From contig DGQT01000072.1 in assembly GCA_002390845.1 (NCBI GenBank), positions 1 through 15,508 on the forward strand: a stretch of 15,508 nucleotides of DNA. Reading direction: 5' to 3'. Numbering within the stretch: the stretch's first letter is position 1; every line of letters starts with the position of its first letter. Below the pieces are notes generated by a model. That model did not search any database and was not told the DNA's origin. It saw nothing but the letters and a program-made list of their open reading frames with translations. The translations under genes were made by a program, and so were the position numbers. The DNA comes from Chitinophagaceae bacterium UBA4407. Its GTDB lineage: Bacteria; Bacteroidota; Bacteroidia; Chitinophagales; Chitinophagaceae. Below are positions 1-6,269 of this stretch, one piece after another.

Positions 1-56
1 AACGAGCGTGGCAAGAAAAGCCGCATAGTGATTCTGCAGTCCGGCCCATAAAAATA
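1..56 (+). repeat. Composite intergenic repeat, right-hand end (cut by window edge)
   Basis: The window opens inside a copy of the dispersed repeat. Positions 1-15 carry ACGAGCGTGGCAAG, the reverse of the GTTGCCACGCTCG end seen at 11907 and 15287. Next come AAAAGCCGCATAGTG at 16-30 and a GTCCGGCCCATAAA tail to about 52. The tail matches the one at 15466-15496 (AAAAGCCTCATAGTG then CAGCCCGGCC). The other half of this copy lies outside the window. Confidence 0.7.
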
Positions 57-123
57 TATACCTTGATAAAAATTTTGCTTTAAAAATGATCATTACTTTA
101 GCTTGCTGTTAAAACAACTTTAT

Positions 124-936
124 ATGCCTGTAGTAAGCGAATTATTTATATACCCGATTAAATCTTTAGGCGGCATTTCTGTTACGGAGGCAAGAGTTAC
201 TGACAGAGGCTTTCAGCACGACAGAAGATGGATGCTTGTTAATGCAGAAAACTGTTTTCTTACGCAAAGGGAATTCAGGCAAATGGCTTTGATGCAGGTT
301 GCATTAACCGAAAATGGTTTGCGGGTGCAACATAAAATTAATGGCGCAGTCTTAAATATTCCGGCTGAACCGCAAACAAACGAAACTGCAATAACGCAGA
401 TTTGGGACGATGCAAGTAATGCGCAATTTGTAAGTGCAGAAGCTGATGCCTGGTTTTCTGATATGCTTTCTGTAAAATGCAGACTGGTGTATATGCCAGA
501 TTCAACCAAAAGAATTGTTGATGAGAACTACGCTGCACAAAAAGAAATTACCAGTTTTTCCGATGGTTATCCGTTCTTGGTTATTGGGCAGTCTTCGCTT
601 GACGACCTTAACAACCGCATGGCAGAACCCTTGCCCATAAACCGTTTCAGGCCGAATATCGTAATCACAGGAAGCCTGCCTTATGAAGAAGACAGCATGA
701 AACATTTTGCAATTAATGCAATTAATTTTTACGGTGTAAAACCTTGTGCCAGATGTATGATACCTACTATTAACCAGGACAATTCAGGTATTGCCAAGGA
801 GCCTTTGCAAACGCTTTCAACATACCGTATGAATAATAATAAAGTTCATTTCGGGCAAAATCTTTTGCACAAAGGAGAAGGTTTAATACGTGTTGGAGAT
901 GCACTGAATATTCACGAATTGCATCATAATTTTTAG
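124..936 (+). CDS. MOSC domain-containing protein (YcbX/mARC-like, without ferredoxin domain)
   Basis: A 270-residue protein of the MOSC beta-barrel family, related to the molybdenum-cofactor sulfurase C-terminal domain and to YcbX/mARC N-hydroxylated-compound reductases. The N-terminal MOSC_N part begins VSELFIYPIKSLGG (4-17). The MOSC part contains SFSDGYPFLVIG (144-155), RFRPNIV (174-180) and KPCARC (206-211). Cys208 in this motif is the likely molybdenum ligand by family analogy. E. coli YcbX is about 370 residues with a C-terminal 2Fe-2S domain; that domain is absent, so an outside electron donor would be needed if this is a reductase. The reading frame extends to a TTG at 103, but the ATG at 124 gives the usual family start (MPVVSELFIYPIK). 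No Shine-Dalgarno is visible. It is a single gene facing convergently toward the DUF1801 gene. The natural substrate is unknown. Confidence 0.9.
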   Translation: MPVVSELFIYPIKSLGGISVTEARVTDRGFQHDRRWMLVNAENCFLTQREFRQMALMQVALTENGLRVQHKINGAVLNIPAEPQTNETAITQIWDDASNAQFVSAEADAWFSDMLSVKCRLVYMPDSTKRIVDENYAAQKEITSFSDGYPFLVIGQSSLDDLNNRMAEPLPINRFRPNIVITGSLPYEEDSMKHFAINAINFYGVKPCARCMIPTINQDNSGIAKEPLQTLSTYRMNNNKVHFGQNLLHKGEGLIRVGDALNIHELHHNF

Positions 937-965
937 CCAAACTACGGGAACGTTAATCAGCTTCT

Positions 966-995
966 GTTGTGTCACTCACTTGTACGTTCAGTAAT
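966..995 (-). repeat. Degenerate solo end of the GTTGCGTCGCAC repeat
   Basis: GTTGTGTCACTCACTTGTAC and the following GTTCAG at 966-991 align with the repeat end at 6095-6120 (GTTGCGTCGCACTCTTGTAC, GTTCAG), with a few substitutions. Similarity continues weakly (TAATTAATTCAGC against AAGTTGAATCAGC). No matching inverted partner is visible downstream before the DUF1801 gene, so this looks like a decayed or one-ended copy. Confidence 0.55.
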
Positions 996-1067
996 TAATT
1001 CAGCACCTTCAATGCCGGGTGGCTTTATTTTACAAAAAAGGCTTACAGGTAGTTTTAAGAAGAAGCT

Positions 1068-1460
1068 TTACTTCATATACCCATTTTTCTTCCATGCTTT
1101 TACACCTTTTTTCAATAGTGCATTTAATTCCTTTTCATCTACCTGTTCTGATTTTTTAAAGTTGAAACAGGTCTTTCCTTTCAGGCATTTGATCATTGTT
1201 GGAATGAGATCCTTAAAATCATCTTCATGATAATAGAGCGGAAAAAAATAAAAGCTTACCATATCTTTTCGGGCAACAACGGAGGAAAAATACATTCCCG
1301 GAACGATTTCTTTTTTGCTGCCATAAGGAACTGGTTTATTGCCGGAAAGCTCAAATACATCTAAGTGCTCTTTGCTTACCACCATTGGTGGCGCTTGCTT
1401 TTCAAGTGCTGATCGTATCTTTTCGAAAATATCTTTTCTTACTTCTGGTGAAAGCGGCAT
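1068..1460 (-). CDS. DUF1801 (YdhG-like) domain protein
   Basis: A 130-residue soluble protein resembling the DUF1801/YdhG-like family, a small alpha/beta fold of unknown biochemical role. Family-like signs are the central beta-rich stretch GMYFSSVVARKDMVSFYFFP (55-74), the motif KCLKGKTCFNF (91-101), and a C-terminal helix ending in a lysine-rich WKKNGYMK tail. Length fits the family. The ATG at 1460 gives a compact N-terminus (MPLSPEVRKD). No signal peptide or membrane segment is present. The next gene on the same strand is the 38-residue peptide 52 bases upstream, so co-transcription is possible but unproven. Assignment is by motif memory, so moderate confidence. Confidence 0.7.
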   Translation of the reverse strand: MPLSPEVRKDIFEKIRSALEKQAPPMVVSKEHLDVFELSGNKPVPYGSKKEIVPGMYFSSVVARKDMVSFYFFPLYYHEDDFKDLIPTMIKCLKGKTCFNFKKSEQVDEKELNALLKKGVKAWKKNGYMK

Positions 1461-1512
1461 AACATAGTTATTATTTACAGTTGCTTAAAAGTAGTTGTTA
1501 GAACAAAAACTC

Positions 1513-1629
1513 CTAACAGTGCCCGAGTGCATAATAAATCAACATAAAAATAACAATGGTTCCCAGGCATCCCCCGCCCCATTTATAAGCACCATAACCT
1601 GCCAACAATGTTCTTAACCAATTTTGCAT
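1513..1629 (-). CDS. Small membrane protein, 38 residues
   Basis: A complete short frame, ATG at 1629 to TAG at 1513. The N-terminal half is amphipathic and mildly basic (MQNWLRTLLAGYGAYK). A glycine-rich turn GGGC (18-21) follows, then one hydrophobic segment TIVIFMLIYYAL (24-35) and the tail GHC. This resembles tiny single-pass proteins I recall in Bacteroidota that share a W-GGGC-T-hydrophobic pattern, but I cannot verify that here. Evidence for coding is the coherent membrane topology, the lack of repeat sequence in the interval and its placement among genes of the same strand. There is no Shine-Dalgarno, as expected for the phylum. Function unknown. It could still be a chance frame. Confidence 0.5.
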   Translation of the reverse strand: MQNWLRTLLAGYGAYKWGGGCLGTIVIFMLIYYALGHC

Positions 1630-1718
1630 AAGAATAATTTTATACAGAAAATTAGTAAAAATTATACCAATTTAAAATCGGGAAAAAGAAATTCTTAAAG
1701 GCATAGTTCCTATAAACA

Positions 1719-1747
1719 CCATAACCCCGCACAGTGCGGGGTTATGG
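1719..1747 (-). terminator. Perfect GC-rich hairpin, probable terminator
   Basis: Perfect 13-bp inverted arms CCATAACCCCGCA (1719-1731) and TGCGGGGTTATGG (1735-1747) around a 3-base loop. It lies about 90 bases past the stop of the CBM48 gene and upstream of the 38-residue gene, so it most likely ends the CBM48 transcript. The U-tract on the minus strand is poor (GTGTTTATAGG); on the plus strand an A-rich run follows. The hairpin is certain; the terminator role is inferred. Confidence 0.55.
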
Positions 1748-1834
1748 CAGCAAAAAAATATTTGAAAATTTTTTAATTAAAATATAGATAAGCTAAAATC
1801 TATGCTTATACTGTGAAAAAACTTACCCTAAAGA

Positions 1835-2125
1835 TCAAATAATGATCACACTGTTTTTTCCACCGAATTCATTGGCATTTTCGCTATCTGCTTCCGGTTC
1901 ATTTATCCAGATCGTTTCGTTAACGAGGTATTTGAATTCGTGCTGTGTGTTTTTAGGTAAAGAAAGTTCGCAGGTAAAAGAACCATCTTTTTTCTTGCTC
2001 ATTACAACAGAGTTTTCCCAATCGCTGTTTAAGCCCAGTATTTCTACTGTTTCTGCGTTCTCTAAACTAAATGTGAACTTTACTTTGCAATAATCTTTGG
2101 TCTTAAAATATGTTTTTTGTACCAT
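1835..2125 (-). CDS. Stand-alone CBM48 / isoamylase early-set domain protein
   Basis: A 96-residue protein made almost entirely of one early-set beta-sandwich domain of the isoamylase-N/CBM48 (AMPK glycogen-binding) type. The hallmark order is present: VKFTFSLENAETVEILG (15-31), an NSDWENSVVM turn (33-42) with Trp36, KKDGSFTCELSLP (45-57), then the HEFKYLVNETIWINEP strand pair (62-77) with Trp73 and Asn75. In the family such residues contact alpha-glucan chains. There is no catalytic domain and no signal peptide, so a cytoplasmic glycogen-binding or regulatory role is possible. The ATG at 2125 immediately precedes the domain. It is flanked by a terminator-like hairpin downstream and a repeat-bearing gap upstream, so it is probably monocistronic. 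Fold assignment is strong; glucan binding is inferred. Confidence 0.85.
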   Translation of the reverse strand: MVQKTYFKTKDYCKVKFTFSLENAETVEILGLNSDWENSVVMSKKKDGSFTCELSLPKNTQHEFKYLVNETIWINEPEADSENANEFGGKNSVIII

Positions 2126-2352
2126 TTTGTTATTTTAAAATTAAAAATTTCGTACACCGCTTAATACTAAAAATCTAAAAAGGTAACCTTGATATATTCA
2201 GGTATTTTATTGTAGTGCCTTGGAGTAAACTTTAATTATTATGAAAAAAATATCTATAAATAACAGGTTAACAGAAGCTTAGAGCTTCTGTACTATCTGC
2301 ATAAAAACAATGTATCAAAGTTGCTAACATGATTTGCACAGCAGCCCACGCT
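2126..2352. other. Intergenic stretch with one small hairpin
   Basis: AT-rich gap between the CBM48 gene and repeat copy 2353-2424. The only structure I see is an 8-bp inverted repeat CAGAAGCT (2272-2279) and AGCTTCTG (2283-2290). It has no U-tract on either side, so I do not call it a terminator. No reading frame of interest and no RNA gene is recognised. Confidence 0.5.
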
Positions 2353-2424
2353 GCCATGAAAACAGAATTTTGAAACGAGCGTGGCAACAAAAGATTCTTA
2401 AAGAAAAAAAGCCCGGCTCATAAT
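2353..2424 (+). repeat. Composite intergenic repeat, ACGAGCGTGGCAAC type, right-hand end
   Basis: GCCATGAAA (2353-2361) through ACGAGCGTGGCAAC (to 2388) is the diverged reverse complement of the module at 11907-11951 and 15287-15331. It is followed by AAAAG and, after a variable A-rich spacer, by the tail GCCCGGCTCATAAT (2411-2424). Only one side of the composite is recognisable, so it appears partial or decayed. Confidence 0.65.
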
Positions 2425-2463
2425 ATTCATTACCTGTTAGCTTAACTAAAATCATTGCTGTAC

Positions 2464-2892
2464 TTATCTCTTAGCCAGTTTATGAAATGTTTCGAGTTCT
2501 CTTATCTCAGTTGGGGAAAGTATTTCGTTGTTATCATATTTTCTTTTAAATAGCAGTACCATTTTATGTTGCGGATATTTTTCCAGTATTTCGGTTATTA
2601 ATTTTCCAACTTTTTCATCTCTAATATAAAGTGGGGCATTTGAAGGCAATGCTGATTTATAACGCGTTGGCCTTTTTAAAATTTCAGCTTCTAATGTGGC
2701 AAGCTTATTAGCGGGAATTGCGTCTACCTTTAATGCTTTAGCATATAAACCTTCAAGCTGTTTTTTACTTAGACCGCCGCGCTCTTCGTACTGATTGGAC
2801 AAACTTTGAATAAACCCGGAGACCGGGTATGCAATAAGGCATAGTTTTAAAACATCGCTGATAATATCAACATCCAATTTTTTTCTGTACAT
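2464..2892 (-). CDS. Conserved-looking hypothetical protein (142 residues)
   Basis: I do not recognise a named family. The sequence is highly charged and predicted mainly helical. It begins MYRKKLDVDIISDVLKLC, has a region GGLSKKQLEGLYAKALKV (39-56), then ANKLATLEAEILKRPTRYKS (61-80), and ends with TEIRELETFHKLAKR. Lysine and arginine are abundant and there is no signal peptide or membrane segment, so it is probably cytoplasmic. The LSKKQLEGL and LSPTEIREL segments look like two related helix-start motifs. Codon composition matches its neighbours and no overlapping frame competes, which supports a real gene. The ATG at 2892 is the only good start. No function is proposed. Confidence 0.7.
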   Translation of the reverse strand: MYRKKLDVDIISDVLKLCLIAYPVSGFIQSLSNQYEERGGLSKKQLEGLYAKALKVDAIPANKLATLEAEILKRPTRYKSALPSNAPLYIRDEKVGKLITEILEKYPQHKMVLLFKRKYDNNEILSPTEIRELETFHKLAKR

Positions 2893-2967
2893 AAAAATGG
2901 TTCCCCGGAATTTTTTTGATTTTACGAATCCAATATGGCAAAAAAATTCATTTCCCTACATGTCGTA

Positions 2968-3705
2968 CTATACTTTTCTCAACGCCTCTTTTGCAAGATT
3001 AATCCATTGGCGCTTACCAGTTAATTCCTTTCTACTAAGCTGAGCTGCTTCTTCAATCATGGTATTAAAAAGCTGTGTAGCTTCTGTTGATCGGTTATCG
3101 CGGATTAAGAAAAGCCCGTAATTATAACGTGCTTCATAATAGGAGAAACGCGCCTTCATTGTTTTGAATACTTCTTGTGCCTGAAATTTATTACCGGTAT
3201 GCTCCAGTGCAAGTGCATAAGCAATATGCGCCTGTGATTTTGCAAATTGGGGGCGGCTATAAATCTTTTTAGCCAGCGGCAATACGGCGCTATAATTTTG
3301 TTTCAGCGAGTATGCCAAAATAAGCTGGTAAATAACATGTTCATTTTCTGTAAAAGTTCCGGTTAGGCTGCTTTCGTAAAGTTCAATGGCTTTATCAGTA
3401 TCACCGTTAGCAAAGTATGCATCAGCCAGTTCAACACGGTTGTTAAAAGTGTCACTGAACTTTAACTGCTGTTCCAGGTTTTTGATATTACCACTTGGAT
3501 TAATAAAAGCGCTAACGCCGGTTTGAACTTGTTTAATTTCGCCACCTTTAAACATCTCCGTAAAAATGTAGGCGATGCATCCGATTAATGGCAGAAAGAT
3601 GATTGCAAAAATCCAGGTAGCGTTTTTGCCTTTTCGCAAACAGTGAATAACACAGATAGCCTGTAAAACAATAATAAGGTAATAATAGCTGCTGCCTGAA
3701 AACAT
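2968..3705 (-). CDS. Membrane-anchored tetratricopeptide-repeat protein with PLDc_N-like N-terminus
   Basis: A 245-residue protein. Two hydrophobic segments, about residues 7-23 and 30-49, enclose a short basic loop RKGKN. The second segment reads WIFAIIFLPLIGCIAYIF, the pattern of the phospholipase-D-nuclease N-terminal (PLDc_N) membrane module; no nuclease domain follows. From about 85 to 225 there are four helical pairs of TPR type, for example VELADAYFANGDTDKAIELY (91-110), and units near 123-154, 157-188 and 190-224. The TPR part probably serves as a protein-interaction scaffold at the inner membrane; its side depends on topology that I cannot settle. A perfect TAnnTTTG element (3738-3745) supports the ATG at 3705. 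No partner gene is evident nearby. TPR nature is clear; role unknown. Confidence 0.8.
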   Translation of the reverse strand: MFSGSSYYYLIIVLQAICVIHCLRKGKNATWIFAIIFLPLIGCIAYIFTEMFKGGEIKQVQTGVSAFINPSGNIKNLEQQLKFSDTFNNRVELADAYFANGDTDKAIELYESSLTGTFTENEHVIYQLILAYSLKQNYSAVLPLAKKIYSRPQFAKSQAHIAYALALEHTGNKFQAQEVFKTMKARFSYYEARYNYGLFLIRDNRSTEATQLFNTMIEEAAQLSRKELTGKRQWINLAKEALRKV

Positions 3706-3737
3706 AATGCTCCGGGGGTAATTTACTTTTAAGCTTT

Positions 3738-3745
3738 CAAAAATA
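3738..3745 (-). promoter_or_regulatory. Bacteroidota -7 element TATTTTTG before the TPR gene
   Basis: Minus-strand TATTTTTG is a perfect TAnnTTTG match, 32 bases upstream of the ATG at 3705. The -33 element is weak (a TTTT run about 18 bases further upstream). It gives a leader of roughly 25 bases. Confidence 0.55.
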
Positions 3746-3849
3746 GAATTATCAGCAAAAAGAAAAGTTTTTATTTCTTCTTAAAGTTTTCTTACTGGTT
3801 AAGCTTGTATTTTTTGGCTATACGCCTTTAGTACTATTGAGCTTTTCTT

Positions 3850-4042
3850 TCCCGAAAGCTTTCTGGACCGAATTTATTTTGGGATCGCACTCTTGTACTT
3901 CATATCATTGACGGGCACAAAGCAAACGGTACCCGGCATATCAAACTATTTCAAATTCAAGTGCACAGACTGCTTCGGAGGCCTCGCAATGTCGCACAAT
4001 GTTCCTGCTGTACAAGTGTGCGACGCAACAAAAGCCTCAAGC
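3850..4042. repeat. Composite intergenic repeat with inverted ends and a CATTGCGAGG-type core
   Basis: This fills most of the gap between the TPR and 188-residue genes. It opens with TCCCGAAAGCT through TTTTGGGATC (3850-3886), which matches 15344-15380 at 33 of 37 positions. It continues into GATCGCACTCTTGTAC (3883-3898) and closes with the inverted partner GTACAAGTGTGCGACGCAAC (4010-4029) and AAAAGCCTCAAGC (4030-4042). The core includes GACTGCTTCGGAGGCCTCGC (about 3968-3987), resembling the widespread 'CATTGCGAGG...GAAGCAGTC' bacterial interspersed repeat. A 62-codon frame across it is not considered a gene. Confidence 0.75.
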
Positions 4043-4077
4043 TTATTCCTATGTTTGGCTAATAGTTTTTTTTCACG

Positions 4078-4644
4078 CTAATCGCCAAGCCGCTTCTGCA
4101 ATATATCGTTGATCTTGGTAAATAAATCTTCTGGCTTAAACACACGCCAGTTAAGGAGTTCCATTAATTCAATGTAGTAGTTTAATTTTCTTTTTCTAAA
4201 ATCGTATTGCGTAGCTTCAGGCATATTCAATGCAACGATCCATCCGTTTTCATCTGTAACCTCTTCAAACCATTCTTCGTAATAGTCTTTATCACCACTG
4301 TGAAAATTGAGCACATTTTCTGTTATCAGAATAAATTTAGAAATATGTTCCTCAAATAATTTGTCTGTTACATCACGTTTCAAGGTCATAATATCATTTT
4401 CTATAGCATCGTTCCATTCCCCAATTAATTCGATAATAGCAAAACCTTGTTCGTAGTCGGCGTAAAGGATTTTCATGTATAAAGTTTTACTGCCGAACTC
4501 ATCCCATTGCGGGTGTATGTAGTAATTATAAACCGTTAGCGAAAATTCAAACTCACTATATATACGGCCGTAGAAAGGAGACCGCTCATCTTCTTCAGCG
4601 GTGTATAAATGACGCCAGTTATAAAATGGTTCAATGTTATGCAT
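4078..4644 (-). CDS. Conserved-looking hypothetical protein (188 residues)
   Basis: I cannot assign a characterised family. It is acidic and rich in Tyr, Trp and Phe: it begins MHNIEPFYNWRHLY, then SPFYGRIYSEFEFSLTVYNY (22-41), YIHPQWDEFGS (42-52), IIELIGEWNDAIENDIMTLK (71-90), and ends with NWRVFKPEDLFTKINDIL. There is no signal peptide or transmembrane segment, so it is probably cytoplasmic. The aromatic-rich pattern reminds me of an uncharacterised family often seen in Bacteroidota, but that is memory, not a search. The start at 4644 is the first ATG and the reading frame is clean. It follows metK on the same strand but is separated by metK's terminator, so it likely has its own promoter; a weak TAATCTTG lies just upstream. 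Confidence 0.75.
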   Translation of the reverse strand: MHNIEPFYNWRHLYTAEEDERSPFYGRIYSEFEFSLTVYNYYIHPQWDEFGSKTLYMKILYADYEQGFAIIELIGEWNDAIENDIMTLKRDVTDKLFEEHISKFILITENVLNFHSGDKDYYEEWFEEVTDENGWIVALNMPEATQYDFRKRKLNYYIELMELLNWRVFKPEDLFTKINDILQKRLGD

Positions 4645-4690
4645 ATACTAATTGCCCTGCAAGATTAATTAATCAAAAAAAAAGATCAAT

Positions 4691-4720
4691 AAAAAACCCT
4701 TCCTGATTTTGGAAGGGTTT
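4691..4720 (-). terminator. Rho-independent terminator of metK
   Basis: Ten-base perfect inverted arms AAACCCTTCC (4694-4703) and GGAAGGGTTT (4711-4720) with a 7-base loop. On the minus strand the stem runs into a T-rich tract (GGGTTTTTTATTG). It lies 12 bases after the metK stop, in the expected orientation. Confidence 0.9.
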
Positions 4721-4731
4721 GGTTTCTTAAA

Positions 4732-5985
4732 CTATTTTATGCCAAAGGCTTTTTTAACTTTACTTACATAATCTAATTTCTCCCAGGTAAACAATTCAAC
4801 TGTCTTCTTAAGAATTTTACCCTCAGGTGATTTAAACTCTTTTGTAACCACCTCGGGTTTTCGGCCCATGTGCCCGTATGCAGCAGTTTCACTATAAATA
4901 GGGTTGCGCAATTTTAAACGCTGCTCAATAAAATAAGGGCGCATATCAAAAAGGTTTTCTACAATTTTACCAATTTCTCCGTCGGTTAAATTTACTTTGG
5001 CTGTGCCAAAAGTTTTTACATTGATGCTGGTAGGTTGCGCTACGCCGATTGCATAAGAAACCTGTACCAGTATTTCGTCTGCAACCCCAGCTGCCACAAG
5101 GTTTTTTGCAATATGCCTGGTTGCGTATGCTCCACTACGATCTACTTTTGAAGGGTCTTTACCGCTGAATGCACCACCACCATGTGCGCCTTTACCACCA
5201 TAAGTATCTACAATAATCTTGCGGCCTGTTAAGCCGGTATCGCCATGCGGGCCACCAATTACAAACTTACCGGTTGGGTTAATATGATACTTTATTTTGC
5301 TGTTGAAAAGGTGCGCATATTTTTCGTATTTCGCCTGAACTCGCGGAATAAGTATTGTCTTAATATCTTTTGTAATCTTCTTCAGCATTTTCTCTTCTGC
5401 ATCAAAATCATCGTGCTGGGTAGAAACAACAATTGCATCAATTCTTACGGGTACATTATTATCATCGTACTCTAAAGTAACCTGACTTTTTGCATCGGGG
5501 CGCAGGTATTTTATCTCATTATTTTCCCTGCGCAATACGGCAAGTTCAAATAAAATTTTATGGGCAAGGTCTAAAGCAAGCGGCATATAATCGTCTGTTT
5601 CGTTGGTTGCATAACCAAACATCATTCCCTGGTCGCCGGCGCCCTGTTCTTCCTTTTTCTTCCTGTCAACACCCTGGTTTATATCAGCGCTCTGTTCGTG
5701 AATTGCAGAAATGATACCGCAACTGTTTGCCTCGAACATATACTCGCTTTTGGTGTAGCCAATCTTACGGATAACAGCACGTGCAATTTCCTGAACATCA
5801 AGATAGGCTTTACTTTTAACCTCACCAGCCAGAATAACCTGCCCGGTTGTTACCAATGTTTCGCAGGCTACTTTACTGTTAATATCGAATGCAAGAAAAT
5901 TATCAATCAGCGCATCTGATATCTGATCAGCCACTTTATCCGGATGGCCTTCTGATACACTTTCGGAAGTAAATAAATAAGGCAT
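4732..5985 (-). CDS. metK: S-adenosylmethionine synthetase (methionine adenosyltransferase)
   Basis: Makes S-adenosylmethionine from methionine and ATP, releasing phosphate and pyrophosphate; cytosolic, normally a tetramer. The 417-residue product carries all three-domain hallmarks: GHPDK (13-17), the signature GAGDQGMMFGYA (115-126), GGPHGDTGLTGRK (244-256) and the glycine-rich phosphate loop GGGAFSGKDPSKVDRSGAY (269-287). Length is longer than E. coli MetK (384), as I recall for Bacteroidota orthologues. The reading frame extends 17 codons further upstream, but MPYLFTSESVSEGHPDK from the ATG at 5985 is the family start. A -7 element at 6004-6011 would place the transcript start just before it, excluding the upstream ATG. 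It is followed by its own terminator. The short implied leader leaves no room for a SAM riboswitch. Confidence 0.98.
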   Translation of the reverse strand: MPYLFTSESVSEGHPDKVADQISDALIDNFLAFDINSKVACETLVTTGQVILAGEVKSKAYLDVQEIARAVIRKIGYTKSEYMFEANSCGIISAIHEQSADINQGVDRKKKEEQGAGDQGMMFGYATNETDDYMPLALDLAHKILFELAVLRRENNEIKYLRPDAKSQVTLEYDDNNVPVRIDAIVVSTQHDDFDAEEKMLKKITKDIKTILIPRVQAKYEKYAHLFNSKIKYHINPTGKFVIGGPHGDTGLTGRKIIVDTYGGKGAHGGGAFSGKDPSKVDRSGAYATRHIAKNLVAAGVADEILVQVSYAIGVAQPTSINVKTFGTAKVNLTDGEIGKIVENLFDMRPYFIEQRLKLRNPIYSETAAYGHMGRKPEVVTKEFKSPEGKILKKTVELFTWEKLDYVSKVKKAFGIK

Positions 5986-6003
5986 AATTATTTTTTCAGG
6001 CTG

Positions 6004-6033
6004 CAAAGATAGGGTTATGAACTGTTTCAAAAA
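6004..6033 (-). promoter_or_regulatory. metK promoter (TTG / TATCTTTG)
   Basis: Minus-strand TATCTTTG (6004-6011) matches TAnnTTTG exactly. A TTTTTG run (6028-6033) lies 16 bases upstream as the -33 element. The predicted transcript start is about 12 bases before the metK ATG at 5985, which supports that start. Confidence 0.7.
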
Positions 6034-6060
6034 CATGCTTTATAAACGTAGTAGATTTTT

Positions 6061-6120
6061 ATGAGCCGGGCATTTGAATATGAATGAAGCTTTTGTTGCG
6101 TCGCACTCTTGTACGTTCAG
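6061..6120 (-). repeat. Composite repeat, left end, bordering the propeller gene
   Basis: ATGAGCCGGGC (6061-6071), ATGAAGCTTTT (6084-6094) and GTTGCGTCGCACTCTTGTAC (6095-6114) with GTTCAG form the reverse complement of the tail-plus-end at 15444-15496. The outer tail also matches 11877-11910 (CCGGCT, ATATGAAGCTTTACTTGC). It is one of the two ends of the gene-carrying element 6095-7546. Confidence 0.75.
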
Positions 6121-6269
6121 AAGTTGAATCAGCTTTACCGGAGCGAGCTTCAGAGTTGCCGCCACACAAAAGCTATGGGAAGAAAGTCTGCGGAGAAGGA
6201 AAACTTGCGTACATTGTCGAGATGTGCGTCATGCTAAGAGAGACCTCGCCAACAATAACAGACATTAAT

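Noticed and set aside
967..1230. Open frame of 87 codons on the plus strand
   Set aside because: It lies opposite the DUF1801 gene and starts in a degenerate repeat. Its composition is Phe/Ser-rich as expected for an antisense shadow.
2272..2290. Hairpin CAGAAGCT/AGCTTCTG as a terminator
   Set aside because: Short, mixed-composition stem with no U-tract in either direction and far from the nearest stop codon.
3893..4081. 62-codon plus-strand frame
   Set aside because: It is contained almost wholly in the composite repeat 3850-4042, starts inside the inverted end and has no protein-like features.
5986..6060. SAM riboswitch upstream of metK
   Set aside because: The predicted promoter lies only about 20-45 bases before the start codon, leaving no room for an aptamer, and no conserved SAM-riboswitch core was seen.
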